A stretch of DNA of 64,000 nt from Biscogniauxia marginata (lineage: Eukaryota > Ascomycota > Sordariomycetes > Xylariales > Xylariaceae): NCBI GenBank assembly GCA_022695795.1, contig MU404129.1, forward strand, positions 62,001-126,000, in the 5' to 3' direction. Within the stretch, counting starts at the first letter, position 1; every line of letters starts with the position of its first letter. Positions 36,191 through 47,887 of this stretch are shown here, piece by piece. The notes beneath the pieces were generated by a model that saw only the letters and a program-made list of their open reading frames with translations, searched no databases and was not told the origin of the DNA. A program made the position numbers and the translations under genes.

Positions 36191-38867
36191 AATATGTACT
36201 CTCTTCCAAGTCGCATGCTTTTCCCTCCTACTCGTATCAGCGACCGATAACTCCACGGCATAGTGCCACCCAACTAGGTATGTAGTCAGTCTAACCGCCG
36301 TCTAGCTCGTAATGATATGACAGGTATCTGCCTCATCTCCATACAGACCTTCCTCCGCATCGCAGTTCTTCTCACCGACGCGGCAAAGACCTAGCCCCAG
36401 GATGCGACCCAACACGTCTCAATGCATCAGCCAAAAGGTACTTTCTTACAATGGCAAACGCTGCTTGCAGGTCGCATCTTTGATTTAATATCATATCACG
36501 AGACGATCCGTCATGTACCCCTGTCTCTCGTCCACGGGCGTCTTCTTCCACATACGAAAATATGCGCAGTCTCTTGCCAGTTGCGCCTTACAGGGAGGGA
36601 GAGGGAGAGATTAGCATGTGTGATATGTACTGACGCTTGTAAGATGTGGGAGGCTTAGGGAACGAGCTTCCCACCCCCTGAGCAGCTAAACGAGTCGGTC
36701 ACGCATGCGGTTTTGTAGGTTGGGAGTTTAGCGTATGAATGGAATGGTTCCCCCATCGGAAGCTGCCGTGACCTCTCGGGGGATCCAAAACTCTTGCCGC
36801 CCGGGGAAAGGGTTTTAATAAGAGCCAGTGATCATCGCTACCAACAGCTTGTCTTTATTAGAGAAAATCAGGAGTCGGTGCACCTGATTTGCCAGGCCCA
36901 CCTCGACGAATGGGAAGCCCGTCACTGCGCGAGTTCACAAGCCGATGCAAAACCGGGTATTGCGTCATGATTAACGCCCGTCATTGAAATAGGCCAACGT
37001 GCCGGGCGGCCGTCCATTCTCCGGGAAATACTCCGTACTAGCCTTTCATTCAGCTAGGTTATCTGCATAGTATATACAGTTTATGGAGCTTTTTTTTTAC
37101 TTTCTTTCTTTCTTTCTTTTACCATATCCAAGGTATGAATGATATTATTAGCGATGACCAATACATTCAGAGTAAACGGTGCCTTGCCGAACTATACTGC
37201 CCTTTGGTTGTCAAAAACTTGACATGGTTGTGGATAGATCAACGGGTGGAAAGAAAGAAAAAAAAAAAGGGAAAAAAAAGGAAGGGATCTGAGCCAAAAA
37301 TTAAAATAAAATAAAAATGGGGAACTATAATCCAGATGTAGTAGACCAACTACAACTTCTGAAACCAATAGAAGAGGGTCTGCTTTCTGCAGCAAGGTAT
37401 GTAACGTTTAAAAAGGGGGGGTGATTACTATTGTATACATCTCAAGTATACGTAGTACGTAGGTACGTACATACCTACATACATTCAGCTCCTCTTCACT
37501 TACAACATGGACATTATTAGATCCATGACCATAACCCTTTTTCAACCTAGATATTATTAGTGTACAGCAGCTAACTGCCGGGATCATTGCACGAATTGTT
37601 AGTTTCTAAAAGCCTACCTGTGGTCCCATACGGCTGACGATGAAATCAAGTCCCCTGGTCATGGCGGTAAGGTCATCAGTATGTAAGTCCAAACAAAAAA
37701 ATTATTTCATGTTTGCCCTGCGACGCACGATCCTGCATCAAACTATCATCTTCCTCGTTCTCCTAGAGGATGCGCGCCGACATCGACCCAATCTTTCGGG
37801 CTACTACGTAAAGGTGCGCACTATTTATTATCGTACGCTATGTAAAAACTACTAGGTACCTAATAGGTACTATGTAGGTTAGGAGGCGGCTCCGGCGCCC
37901 AAGCCCGATCGCATTTGCTCGGTGGCTCAGAGGGAAACTGCTACGGTAAAAGCAGACTAGAGACCTATTGATTGAATGTGTGCGTGTGGGTATGACAGTG
38001 TAAGTGTAATGTGTGTAGGGAGTTATGCGGGTTAGGAAGGGTATATGTAATGTAGGTATGATAGACAGACCTAGGCAGGTACACACGCACAGGCTATTAT
38101 TAACACCCATACATACATGTACACTACATTGTACACTACGTGTTAGGTACATATCTACCGAAGTACATGGCCTAACCTGGCAACTTACAATTACGTGCTG
38201 TCGCCCAATAGCAATAGCATGCCTAGGGCAGCACATGTATATATCTGCACCAATACTTATTATTACCACTGTCACTATTACATGTATTATCCCACCTCCA
38301 GCTGCACCATCCATCTCACGGACTTGCTTCAGCGATCCACAAATCAAGTCTCACCGCTCCTCGTACACTAACCTACACTTACTATTTCATGCCCTTTGCC
38401 TAAGCAGAACCTAGTCGGATGCCAATAGGTCGTCTATACAACTCCCGTAGCGATGCTAGTGTAGAAGGGCCAGTGCGCCATTTGCCTGTGTTGCAGACGA
38501 TCAGCCAAGTCTCGCCCGGTCTTTCCCCTCTCCCTCCTTATGTGACACCAACAACGACAACCTTGGCCCTTAAAGCCCTCCGTCCCGAGCCATGAATCCA
38601 TGGGTCACCCGCTAGATGCGTCGTTACGAGTCATCGCATCCATGCAATCATTCCCGCTACCTAGTGTAGTGCGAGTGTGTGCTCCGTACGAGCTAGCTTC
38701 GAATCGTATTGCGCGGTGGAGGTTATTCCCAGCAAGGCGCTTACATACATACCCACCCCCTTCACATTTCCAAAGCCGCCCGTCACACGATCGTGAACGT
38801 CAATGTGAACCTGAGCCTGAGCCTGAGCCTGAACCCGACCCCGAACACTGTCAATCGTCAATCATGT
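36191..38867. other. 2.7 kb spacer without recognised genes
   Basis: Contains a (CTTT)n tract at about 37100-37119, A-rich tracts around 37257-37315, a TAGGTACCTA palindrome at 37853-37862, GT-rich sequence near 37975-38020 and a CTGAGC hexamer array at about 38811-38833. Open frames at 37838-38347 and 38025-38414 overlap on opposite strands in GT/AC-rich sequence and look like chance. Confidence 0.5.
38811..38833. repeat. CTGAGC hexanucleotide repeat
   Basis: Nearly four copies of a CTGAGC unit lie just beyond the stop codon of the PfkB kinase gene, in its 3' flank. Confidence 0.85.
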
Positions 38868-40276
38868 TTAGCATGAGGGCGCCACGCTCGAACCTAGCAG
38901 CCTAGCCGTTTCCGCTCCAACGCCGTCGAATCCCTCCTGCTGCACCTTCACGGTGGCGAGACGCACGGCAAACCTGACTTTCGTCTCGACGTCCCAGTCC
39001 CGCGTGTGGCACAACAGCCCGAACAGCATCCCGGCAATGAACGTGTCACCTGCTCCTACGGTGCTAACCGCAGGGATTGCCTCGAGTTAGTACGCATTCT
39101 CTCGACCTTGTCTTCTTCCTTTTCTCTTCTCTGCATGAGGCTTTGGCTCTGCTTTTTTCTCTGGCTTTGGGGGGGACGCCGTCTCTGGCAGTAAGCGGTC
39201 CAACTTACTCAACTACGCGAATCGTCTGTCCCGGCTGCGTCGCCGCGCAAGACACGGATGTCTGGCTGGGTAATGATAGACACGATGCACCTCGCGATCC
39301 CCACGTACACAGAAGATGGGACCTGCAACCCCATCATTCTCAGCCCGCTGTGCTGCATCACTCAGCGACACGGTGCCATGTATGCAACTTACGCTCGCCG
39401 GGCCACGCCCGATTGGGCACTGAGGCACTGCCGAGCACTCTCGTACCGCTTGTCCTATATCATCCTGTTGTCAACACATCGCGTCTTTGTTTCTTTTTTT
39501 TTGTCCCCCCTCCCCTCCTCTTAGTATTTCCAGGAGACACAAACAGAAACACATACTTCGGCCCAACTGCGCGAGTAGAAGACGACATCCGCCTCAGCCG
39601 CTAGATCTTCTAGTCCCTCTCGGCCCGGTTTTTCGACCTCAACACTCACTGCCGCTTTGGACTTTGACCGCCGAAGATATCGAATGCATTGCAACGTCGT
39701 CTCTGGGTTCCGTCCCTGTGCATGTATGTCTTAGAGAGTCCAGCCCTTTGCCTATTTGCCGTCGATCTGTTTGCGTACCTCAAAGTGGAACCACGTATCG
39801 TCCCCCAGATCATCGACTGCCGCGACGAACTCTTCCGGCCTCATCTCTGGTAGGTCAGTGTAGTTAACAATTGTGCGGCTCCCGCTGGCCTCGCTGCGCA
39901 GAATGTAGCTGCTTGCAGGTTGGCTGCCTGCACGGTAGATGCATCGTGAGAAGTCGACAGCCGTGTCGGAGCCAAAGGATTCGAGGATCGTCGCCGTCGC
40001 TGGAGCTTGCTCAGAGGGTAAGCACGAAACCAGGTAGGGCTTGATATCGTGTCCACTCCATTCCCGCAAGAGCTGCTGGAACACTTGGAGCGTATTCGGA
40101 CAGTTACCCCCTCGGCGGACCTGTAGGTTGGTCGCACGTAATTTCGAATCTTCCTCCGGGTAGAAAGGCACGCTGTAATTACGGTGAGGGTGTGAGTGAG
40201 TCAGGGCCATGCATGAGAAAACTTACCTGAGGATCGTGTCGAGGTAACATGCCCCGACGCAGACGAGGTTCTTCAT
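38868..40276 (-). CDS. PfkB/ribokinase-family carbohydrate kinase (ketohexokinase-like)
   Basis: Predicted cytosolic ATP-dependent sugar kinase. Six exons: 40276-40227, 40172-39779, 39715-39557, 39454-39393, 39322-39209 and 39063-38868; the sum is 975 bases, 324 residues. All joins are in phase, and the last intron (39208-39064, 145 bases) has a CTAAC branch motif. N-terminal VCVGACYLDT and the RRGGNCPNT loop are the PfkB substrate-binding strand and GG motif. The C-terminal signature VGAGDTFIAG carries the anion-hole GAGD, with catalytic base Asp266. Sequence in between (LLCTWGSRGA) matches the nucleotide-binding strand of the family. Overall it most resembles fungal ketohexokinase-like proteins; the exact sugar cannot be told from sequence. 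The six short exons explain why no single long frame exists here. Confidence 0.92.
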
Positions 40277-43200
40277 ATTACCGAAGCGGTACCGCGTTAT
40301 GTGGCAATGAGTAGTTTGGCATACAAGGTCCCGAAGTCAGATTTTAGAATCAAGACAACCCCCCCCTTTTTTTTCTTCCTTCCCCTCAAAGGGATGCCGC
40401 AGCTAGGGATGACTGAAGGTTGCACAATGTAACAGGAAGGTCTCTCTTATTCGTGTCCTTGCCTAGGAGAGACTATCTCCATTCAACGGTTGAACTTATC
40501 CAAGGACAATGACGACGGAAAACCTTCTCAGCCTGGATGGGATATTGCTCTTGGGTTCGATAAGAGAGTACCTAGATAACCCGGAGTATCATTCGACCGT
40601 TGACTCTCATAGAGGCGCTACCTAAGCTGAGGAAATCTCGATGCTCACTTGATCTCAACTCAACCACACTTTGATAATTTGCGGGACTCCTTTTTCCTTT
40701 TCGCTCTACAATTCACGGGTGTCGCATTTGATCGAAATTGACGCCACACGTTACCACCGGATCGATCGTCAATCGAATCACACAGTCAAATGTTATTAGC
40801 TGTCGACCGTGACACACTGTCTGGTCGAAACTCCTAGACTAGACATCGCCGTGTCAATCATAGTGACGTGTGGGGGGAAGGGTACTGCTGCTGCTGCTGC
40901 CGCCGCCGTTTCTCCATGTCCTCTTTCGTCTTTGCTTCCCACAGACATCATCGTGTTCACTCCAACGGAAATATGCAATAGGTAACCGGATCTCGTCGGC
41001 AACTGCACCTGGGGAATCGATTCGCCAGAGCTAGCTTGGCTCAACCAAAGGAGTACTGCGGCTCTCTACCGCATGTGAGGCCAGAATATAACGTAGTAGT
41101 TTGGGGAAACACCTAGATCCCGCTACCCAAGACCGACAAGTCGAGAGTAGGCATAGGTCAAGTTACTTCAGTGACAAGCGAAATGCCCTTCGTAGGATAG
41201 GTTTCCTTCTCCTGCCGACAGAACATCCACGGATTTTACTACCATGCAAGGAACTACCCGGCGCTCGCGGGGATGTTCTAATACCGTTCTCTGTCTTCCC
41301 GTCAAGGGGCCCGGGCAACCACTTAGGAGTTCTTGAAGTCTAGACGCTCTGGTTAATAGAACTTGGCCTAGGAAAAGAAATTCCGGTCTACATAGTACTA
41401 TTCCAAGGACTCCCGGGCCGTAGATCGGCTATACATATACGTAGGTCTGGTAGTGAGGCTTCCTGTTTCGCGATGAGTTGAGGTGAGAAATCAAAATAGT
41501 AAGAATATAAATAAATAATGGGGTTCCAGCAATGGCGCTCGTGTCCTTTCTAACCGAACCGGCTCCCATTGCAAAAGCGTTACCGCGCAAGCAGATGCCG
41601 GGGCCTTACGTTCGTTCTCCTATTCTCTTGTACATTGCTACGTCTAGCTACCAAGTTGAATTTCTTCTAACTTTAGGTAGCTAATCGACAGGATAATGAA
41701 TAGCATAACTGCCTACTACGTCGACCAAATAAATCCATACCGACCGACCACCAGGAAGTAAGTTAGATTCTAATTATGCCGTTCCCGATTTTCCTCTCCT
41801 GAAGGGGGGGGTTTCGTATTCAAGAACTAACCTCGGCTTCTCTCGCCGTGATGCTACGAAGTTCTATCTACACATAATACCTCGTTTAACAGGAGGTTCT
41901 CGACGGAGGGTCGAAGCGTAGCAGGAATGTCATAGGTATTTGTTTCAGTAGATAGATACTGTTGGCAGCTTGCTACACCCCCCTGAGGGAATTGTCAAGC
42001 CGGCCTCTACCCTCATCTCCTCTCCTCTATTCTGCTCGACGCAACGCCACTTCTGTTTCCTAGTGCTGAATTTTTTTCCATTCCTATCAATGTAGACCTA
42101 GACCCTGACTTGGACCTATATTACCATGAGTTACCGCCACTTTCACAAGTGGCCCGTCCACTAAAGCGAGGGTTTTCATCGCTTTACCGGATATCACGCG
42201 TTCTTCGCCATGAGGAGATGTGTCTTGATTAGGTCTGGGGATTTATGGAATCAAAGGAGTCATCATAACCACGAAGCCTCCTCTAGGCCTCTCTCTCTCT
42301 CTCTTGAGACCAGTTAGGAAGCCAGTCGAGGGGTTATCCCGGTGCTCGAAAGTCATCAACACGGAGTTGTATACACATCTATATCTCAACGACCTAACTT
42401 AGGGTTGACAGATTCGATGGAATAAAGTTAGGTATTGCAATTTTCTGCTAGCTTTTACCTACCCTGGTTAGTAGTACCAATAGTATAAGAGTGTAGAATA
42501 AGCAAGTAGGCTACGTAACCACCTATCTTGAGTAAAGAAATTTTAAAGTTTTCTTTTCCCGTTGAGAATACGTACCTCTTAGAGAAGCTAGAGGGTCTCC
42601 CAGAATTGGAATATTATCGTTCATGACGACTTTCCGAATTAGTACCTCCTTTATACATTGTAGACCGTCTACCTAAATTGTGCTAGGCGCTGATCGAATT
42701 GGCGCATTTCCTCAGCTAGATTCACTGTGTACTTGGTAAAGCAGGATCAGACACATACCTAGTTCAAGGAACTCCTTTGGTGGCAAACTGTGCTTTTATA
42801 AAGTAGACACATATGTCTCCTTGTAACGTTTTCTTATTCTCCTCAACGATAAAACGAGAGGGGAAATTCAACGCCAAGGGTGATTGTAATCGGGCAACCA
42901 AGCCGTGTTTAGGGGACACTGGGAAAATATAAATATATACTGATTTTAAACTAGGGAGCCATATTTGCTCGGCCGGCTGTCAGAGTTTTGATAGGTCGAT
43001 AGGTCCTTAGAATAGGCCAACGGAAAACCTTTTCTTCTTCTCTCTTGTGGTTCTGATTTATCTATATCCGGGTTGTTATGATCATACTCTAGGGCTGAGA
43101 GGTAATGTAACGTGGTTTGTATATCAGATGGTAATGGTACCATTATCATCATTCAGAGTTTACCGTCATCCAATAGGTTATAATTATATACTGAGAGAGA

Positions 43201-44341
43201 GAGAGAAAATTGTGTATATCCTTTGCTTTGACCGCTGAGTCCCTTTTCTCATCTTCGACTACTGGCTAGTTATAAAACTAATTCCCAAGTCAAGACCTCT
43301 CCCCCCTATCCACGAACCAAGATCCACATATACTAAGAGGAGTGAAGCTACCACGAGCAATATTGGTTACTTTCTCGGGAAATATATGCTGGGTTATTAT
43401 ACGTCAATTGTACCCCCAATCAGGGCGGCAACTAACCCGCCCTATTCGGAAATGGACTGGTTTAGGAGCGAGAATTTTTCACGAGGGTCACTTGAGGGAC
43501 ATCTATTTATCGCAGATTTGGACACATCTCTTCGTGATTAGACTGTAGAAGGGGCAAGGAGCGTATGCAACTTGTTTAAGATACATGATTTCTATATGGT
43601 GGTTATATATATAAATTTGTTGTACGTTGACTCAAAAAAGAGCCGGCACACGCCCTGACTTTGGTATCTCCTAATATCTGGAATGAGTGTCTCCTGGAAG
43701 AACAAAGTCAGACACCCTTAACCTGATTCTCTGAGAATAAATCTGCTAGTTAATGTGTGAGCTCAAGGCTCGTCTTATTACTACAGTCTTCAGGGTCACA
43801 GTCCACCTAGCCAAACTATATGTGTATGTGTATCGGGCGTGCATCTCTGTATGAGGAGGGTGGGTTGTAGTCTCGCGTAACCTCTACGATAGATATAAAT
43901 AATTTAGCAGCCCATGAGCCAAGGGTCACAGCCACAAGGTCATCGAGCGAGGGTGATAGTGAGTTGCAAGCAAGAGACGACCACGAATACCATGAGCCTA
44001 GAAGAGCATCCGGATAAGTTTTATTAACAAAAGTCTCACCGTTGAAGTATGTACACGAATATAGGCGAGACATTCCACCACAAAAAAAAAAGGGAATGGG
44101 AAGAAAAAGAAGCCCTCCTTCGCGGAATACCGGATGCTGTGTGTACTTCTATCAGGATATCTCTCGTGTATGCGTACCAACGCCGCCCGCCTCAAAATGC
44201 GCCCACCCATCGCCTCCTTATGGTATATATATGTATAAAGTGTTTTGACAATCGTCGTCATCATCCAGCTTAACTCTAGACCAACAACACGCTATACATG
44301 GTATTATTCAAAGCCTCGACCTAATTCCCGCCTACCTTTTT
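40277..44341. other. 4 kb spacer without recognised genes
   Basis: The first few hundred bases upstream of 40276 should be the kinase promoter. A CTG/CCG trinucleotide tract lies at about 40886-40909. Beyond that the frames are short and unrecognised. A (CT)n tract sits at about 42290-42303, a GA run at about 43193-43205 and a TA-rich segment at about 43606-43614. Confidence 0.5.
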
Positions 44342-45835
44342 TTAGGACCTCATCTCCAGATTAACCTCCCACCGAAGACTCCCACCTTTACCATAACCCT
44401 CTCCCAACCGATTTTGTATTAAGCTCGACACCCGTAGGCGTAGCCGGCTCAATGCGGCATCGTCGCAGCCTCCCACCACGCAGAGTTTGACATTTGCCAT
44501 ACAGAGGCCGTAATGGACCTGCCAGAATTGGGCCTCCTCGACTCTCGCGATGCTGGGCTCCTCCTCAATCTCGCGAACTATGTCCGAAACACCAATATCT
44601 TTATTCTTGTTCGAGCCCGATCCCGAACGGCCACTGTAACTCATGAGCAGCATGAGGCCCTGGGCCGCAGCCAGCCGGAAGCCGAGCACGAACATGGAGA
44701 CGGCGACCAGTGCACAGATGGTACTATCGAGGACAATGTGAATCGGGATGGAGAGTAGCGGGAAAAGGACTAGGAGGGATGAGGTCGAGAGGGTCAAGAT
44801 GTGGAAGGGATTGGATAGGACACTGGGCAAGCTCGCCAGATAGCTCACGCGCATGAGCTTGCTGATCCTAGCATGATTCCTCAGGCCGTAGGCGCTGACC
44901 AAGCTCGCGGTGATAGCTGCTAGACTCGCCATGTCCAGACTTCCCATGGCAACCCTCGGTTCGCCCCCCTCGTGTGGGTCTGGGTGATGCGGCGCGTGGC
45001 CACCCCGCCCCTCGAGAACGTGCTTCAGGTTGTGACTGACTAGATCGAACCCCCCGAATATCAGGAAGATGCTCAAGGCAAAGCCGGCCAGGACCTCTGC
45101 GCGTTCTAGCCCAAAGGGGTGGCGTAGGCTGCTTCGCTTCCAAACCTCGAAGTTGCCCAAAACCTCCACGGTCACGCAGATGAGGGCCGACCCGACGTCG
45201 AAGAAGACGAGGTGCGAGAGGGCGGTCATGGCAAGAGAGCCATGGGCGGAGAGGAAGACGATGCAAGCGACGACTAGGTGACATATACACCAGTAGAGGC
45301 GGCGGCGCTGATCTTTAGACATAGATTTCCAGGCCTCCCTCACGGTGGGCACGGGCAGGTCGCGCGGGAGAGCGAGGGGCGGACGCGGAGGGGGCTCTTG
45401 GAAGATCTGGTGCTGGGCGCTGATACTCGAGTGCTTGTACTTGTGACCGCGGCGCTGGCCAACACTGGGCTTGACGGGGCCAGAGGAGATAATCTGGGTC
45501 TGGAAGTTGAAGGGATTCGGGGCCTTCACGGTGGACACCTCGAGGGATCCGGCAGCCTCGGTATAGGAGCCATTGAGGGCCCCAGACGAACTAGAGGCCA
45601 TGCTGCGGTTCAGCTGGTTGCTCTGGAAGGTTGCGGTGATGGGCGAGAGACGGTTGGGATCATAGAAAGGATAGTGCGCGTCGAGCCCGTCGCTCTCGGG
45701 CTTCAACAGGGACGATTGGCGAACGTTATCCGATGTGTGGGCAAAGCAATTGGCGTCTGGGTCGTCGTGTTCGTCTGGAGTTCGGATGGTGGGAGTGATG
45801 GAAACGGGAGGTGGTGCTAGAGTAGCTCGAGCCAT
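44342..45835 (-). CDS. ZRG17: Cation diffusion facilitator membrane protein, Zrg17-like
   Basis: Zrg17-type CDF proteins sit in the ER/early secretory membranes and pair with an Msc2/Cis4-type partner to move zinc into the lumen. The first ATG is at 45835 (the upstream TTG is not used), giving 497 residues in one exon. Residues 1-170 are disordered and Ser/Pro-rich, with a GHKYKHSSISAQHQIF block. Six hydrophobic helices follow at about 181-202, 203-227, 245-268, 298-318, 344-362 and 368-398, then a cytosolic CDF C-terminal domain containing WQVHYGLCMANVKL. Helix 2 has HLVFFD, not the canonical D/H-x3-D spacing, and helix 5 lacks an HxxxD pair. Degenerate metal ligands are typical of Zrg17/ZnT6-like subunits, which may not transport on their own. 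It is divergent with the next gene. Confidence 0.85.
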   Translation of the reverse strand: MARATLAPPPVSITPTIRTPDEHDDPDANCFAHTSDNVRQSSLLKPESDGLDAHYPFYDPNRLSPITATFQSNQLNRSMASSSSGALNGSYTEAAGSLEVSTVKAPNPFNFQTQIISSGPVKPSVGQRRGHKYKHSSISAQHQIFQEPPPRPPLALPRDLPVPTVREAWKSMSKDQRRRLYWCICHLVVACIVFLSAHGSLAMTALSHLVFFDVGSALICVTVEVLGNFEVWKRSSLRHPFGLERAEVLAGFALSIFLIFGGFDLVSHNLKHVLEGRGGHAPHHPDPHEGGEPRVAMGSLDMASLAAITASLVSAYGLRNHARISKLMRVSYLASLPSVLSNPFHILTLSTSSLLVLFPLLSIPIHIVLDSTICALVAVSMFVLGFRLAAAQGLMLLMSYSGRSGSGSNKNKDIGVSDIVREIEEEPSIARVEEAQFWQVHYGLCMANVKLCVVGGCDDAALSRLRLRVSSLIQNRLGEGYGKGGSLRWEVNLEMRS

Positions 45836-46529
45836 TGCCCGACCATTTGTCAATCCTGGAGATAGCAGTCCCTGGCGCTTGTCCCGATTCAGAAGGAAAC
45901 AAAAAAGAAAAAAAAGAACGGATGGGGAAACGTGGGAGCGTGTAAGTCGGCATGCCGACGTCCGTTAGTTGCTGGGTTAGTAGAGATGGGGGATGGCTGC
46001 TTTTCCGGGCGGTTTCTTCATATCTCATTTCCAGAACCGGCTGCTAGCAAGACAATTTAAAGTTGCTGTCTCAGGTGTCTTGTCTCGTAGTCTGTCTGCA
46101 TCTGGCCAAGTCCAGGGAAAAGGTACGAGTGGTAACTGCCGTCGCCTGTGCGGAACACCTACAGGTCAGGTACGTAAGGGGTTAGCGGTTGATATGCTGT
46201 CGCTCACAGTGGCTTCTGCAGGGGTCTCCGTAGGGGAAGATAAGCTAAAAAGTACATGCCGCCAGGACCCAGGAACGGGCACTAGAACCACAACCACGTT
46301 GTTCCTGAACCTTCAAAATAATAACCTTACGAGGCTTAGCAACAGGACGTGGCCAACTTCCAACTTCCTAGTCGAACTCAATGGCTTTCTCAACTGCAAA
46401 ACCATCATCCCTATTCTATCTCCAATAACATGCGCCCGCTCGAGTAAGTAGCGCGCCTAGGCATGCCAATAATAATCAGCCTCGACTGCGATGCGACTTA
46501 GAGACCAACATACACGACACGTCGCATAA
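45836..46529. promoter_or_regulatory. Bidirectional promoter region
   Basis: A 0.7 kb spacer separates two genes transcribed away from each other and should contain both promoters. An A-rich run lies at about 45898-45916, close to the CDF start. Co-regulation of the pair is possible but not shown. Confidence 0.5.
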
Positions 46530-47594
46530 ATGGAGAACATACCACCAACTCAAGCGGCAAGTCAGACCCAGAACCACGGCCATCCGCTAGACTCGAATAC
46601 GCCTGGCAATCGCAAGCGGAGCGGCTCTGGGGGAAGCATCCTGTCCAAGTTCCCCTTCCTGCGCACCGCCGAGAGCAGGTCGAGCCTCAACGAATCGCGA
46701 CACTCCGACGCCGCCCAAGATGCCTCCTCCCCCGCCAACCGGCCGCCGCGCGCCCTCGCCGCCATCTCCCAACAGCAGAAGACCCGCAGGCGTAAGGGTT
46801 CCCTGCGGAAGGTCGCCCTGCTCGGCCGCGGCGCCGCGCGCGAGAGGCGGGAGCTGAAGCCCCTCGCCCTCGACACCACCCAAGCCCCGCGGCCGCCGTC
46901 CGGCCCTCCCGCAGACGTGTCGCTCTCGAGCCCGCCCGCGGCAGCCGGCGAGGGCTTCGGGCTGGGGATAACGGACGCGACGCCGCGGCCCTCGGTGGAC
47001 GGCCACGCGCGCAAGGCCGCGGCCCCGGCGCCCTCCCCGCCGGCCTCCGAGCCCGACCCGCTGCTCTCGAGCCCCACGATATCGTACACGACCACGGACG
47101 AGGAGGACGCCGTGCTGTCGATCCCCGTCCGCACCCCCGCGGCGCCGCGCCCCCCCGAGCTCGCGTCGCTGTCCTCGGGCTCCTCCGACCCCTACCTGCG
47201 GAGCCGCTCGTCCTCGACCTCGATCCAGCGGCGGCGCTCCGTCAAGCACGCCAAGTCGCCGCTGTCCCTGCAGGGGCTTGCCGCCAGCTCGCTCCCGGCC
47301 GCGGACGAGGACCACGACTACAGCGAGACGGAGTGGTGGGGCTGGGTTGTGCTCGTGGTCACCTGGTTCGTCTTCGTCATCGGCATGGGCTCGTGCCTGA
47401 ACGTCTGGAGCTGGGCCTGGGACGTGGGCACGACGCCGTACGCGCCGCCCGAGCTCGAGGACGACCCGACCCTGCCCATCGTGGGCTACTATCCGGCCCT
47501 GCTGATCCTGACCTGCATCATGGCTTGGGTCTGGGTCGTCGTCGCCTGGATCGGGATGAAGTACTTTAGGCATGCCAAGATAAGCGGCGACTAA
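46530..47594 (+). CDS. Uncharacterised two-helix membrane protein with long disordered N-terminus
   Basis: A single-exon frame of 354 residues starting at ATG 46530. Function unknown. Residues 1-265 are Ser/Pro/Ala/Arg-rich and low complexity, with basic patches (KTRRRKGSLRK near residue 84, QRRRSVKHAK near 230) resembling phosphorylation-rich regulatory tails. The C-terminus is compact: acidic YSETEWWG, a first helix WVVLVVTWFVFVIGMG, a Trp-rich loop with a YAPPELEDDPTLP segment, then a second helix beginning YYPALLILTCIMAWVWVVVAW and a basic end. The start and end of the frame, the Trp pattern and the codon bias all argue it is real. It is extremely GC-rich, and nearly all third positions between 46600 and 47570 are G or C, which also creates a spurious 328-codon frame on the other strand. 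The upstream neighbour is the divergent Zrg17-like gene. Confidence 0.82.
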   Translation: MENIPPTQAASQTQNHGHPLDSNTPGNRKRSGSGGSILSKFPFLRTAESRSSLNESRHSDAAQDASSPANRPPRALAAISQQQKTRRRKGSLRKVALLGRGAARERRELKPLALDTTQAPRPPSGPPADVSLSSPPAAAGEGFGLGITDATPRPSVDGHARKAAAPAPSPPASEPDPLLSSPTISYTTTDEEDAVLSIPVRTPAAPRPPELASLSSGSSDPYLRSRSSSTSIQRRRSVKHAKSPLSLQGLAASSLPAADEDHDYSETEWWGWVVLVVTWFVFVIGMGSCLNVWSWAWDVGTTPYAPPELEDDPTLPIVGYYPALLILTCIMAWVWVVVAWIGMKYFRHAKISGD

Positions 47595-47868
47595 GAGGCC
47601 GGGGGGGGGCTACTTTACTCTTTCCCTCTCTCGTCTTCCTCTTGGACCTACCTGGCTTGTTCTGTGATGACATCGGCTACTACTACTACCTACGGCATTG
47701 ATACGTGTATACATTAGAACTTATATGATAATGAATGGAATGCAGTATCCGACTCGAATCAATGTTACTACTCATGCTACGAGTTTCTTCGTGACGGTTT
47801 TTGTTTTGGACGAATACATTGTTTATTTGAACACGAATACTGCTGCTATTTCGAGCTTTCTATATATA

Positions 47869-47887
47869 CCCCCCCCCCCCCCCCCCC
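47869..47887. repeat. Poly-C tract (C19)
   Basis: Nineteen consecutive C, directly after a short TA run and about 280 bases downstream of the two-helix membrane protein gene. Length is likely to be polymorphic and error-prone in assembly. Confidence 0.9.

Noticed and set aside
37838..38414. Overlapping 169- and 129-codon frames on opposite strands
   Set aside because: Both derive from GT/AC-rich low-complexity sequence without codon bias or motifs.
45278..45820. 180-codon plus-strand frame
   Set aside because: It is antisense to the disordered N-terminus of the CDF protein and has no recognisable domain.
46587..47573. 328-codon minus-strand frame rich in Arg/Gly
   Set aside because: It mirrors the GC-rich coding frame of the two-helix membrane protein, and its composition is an artefact of that codon bias.
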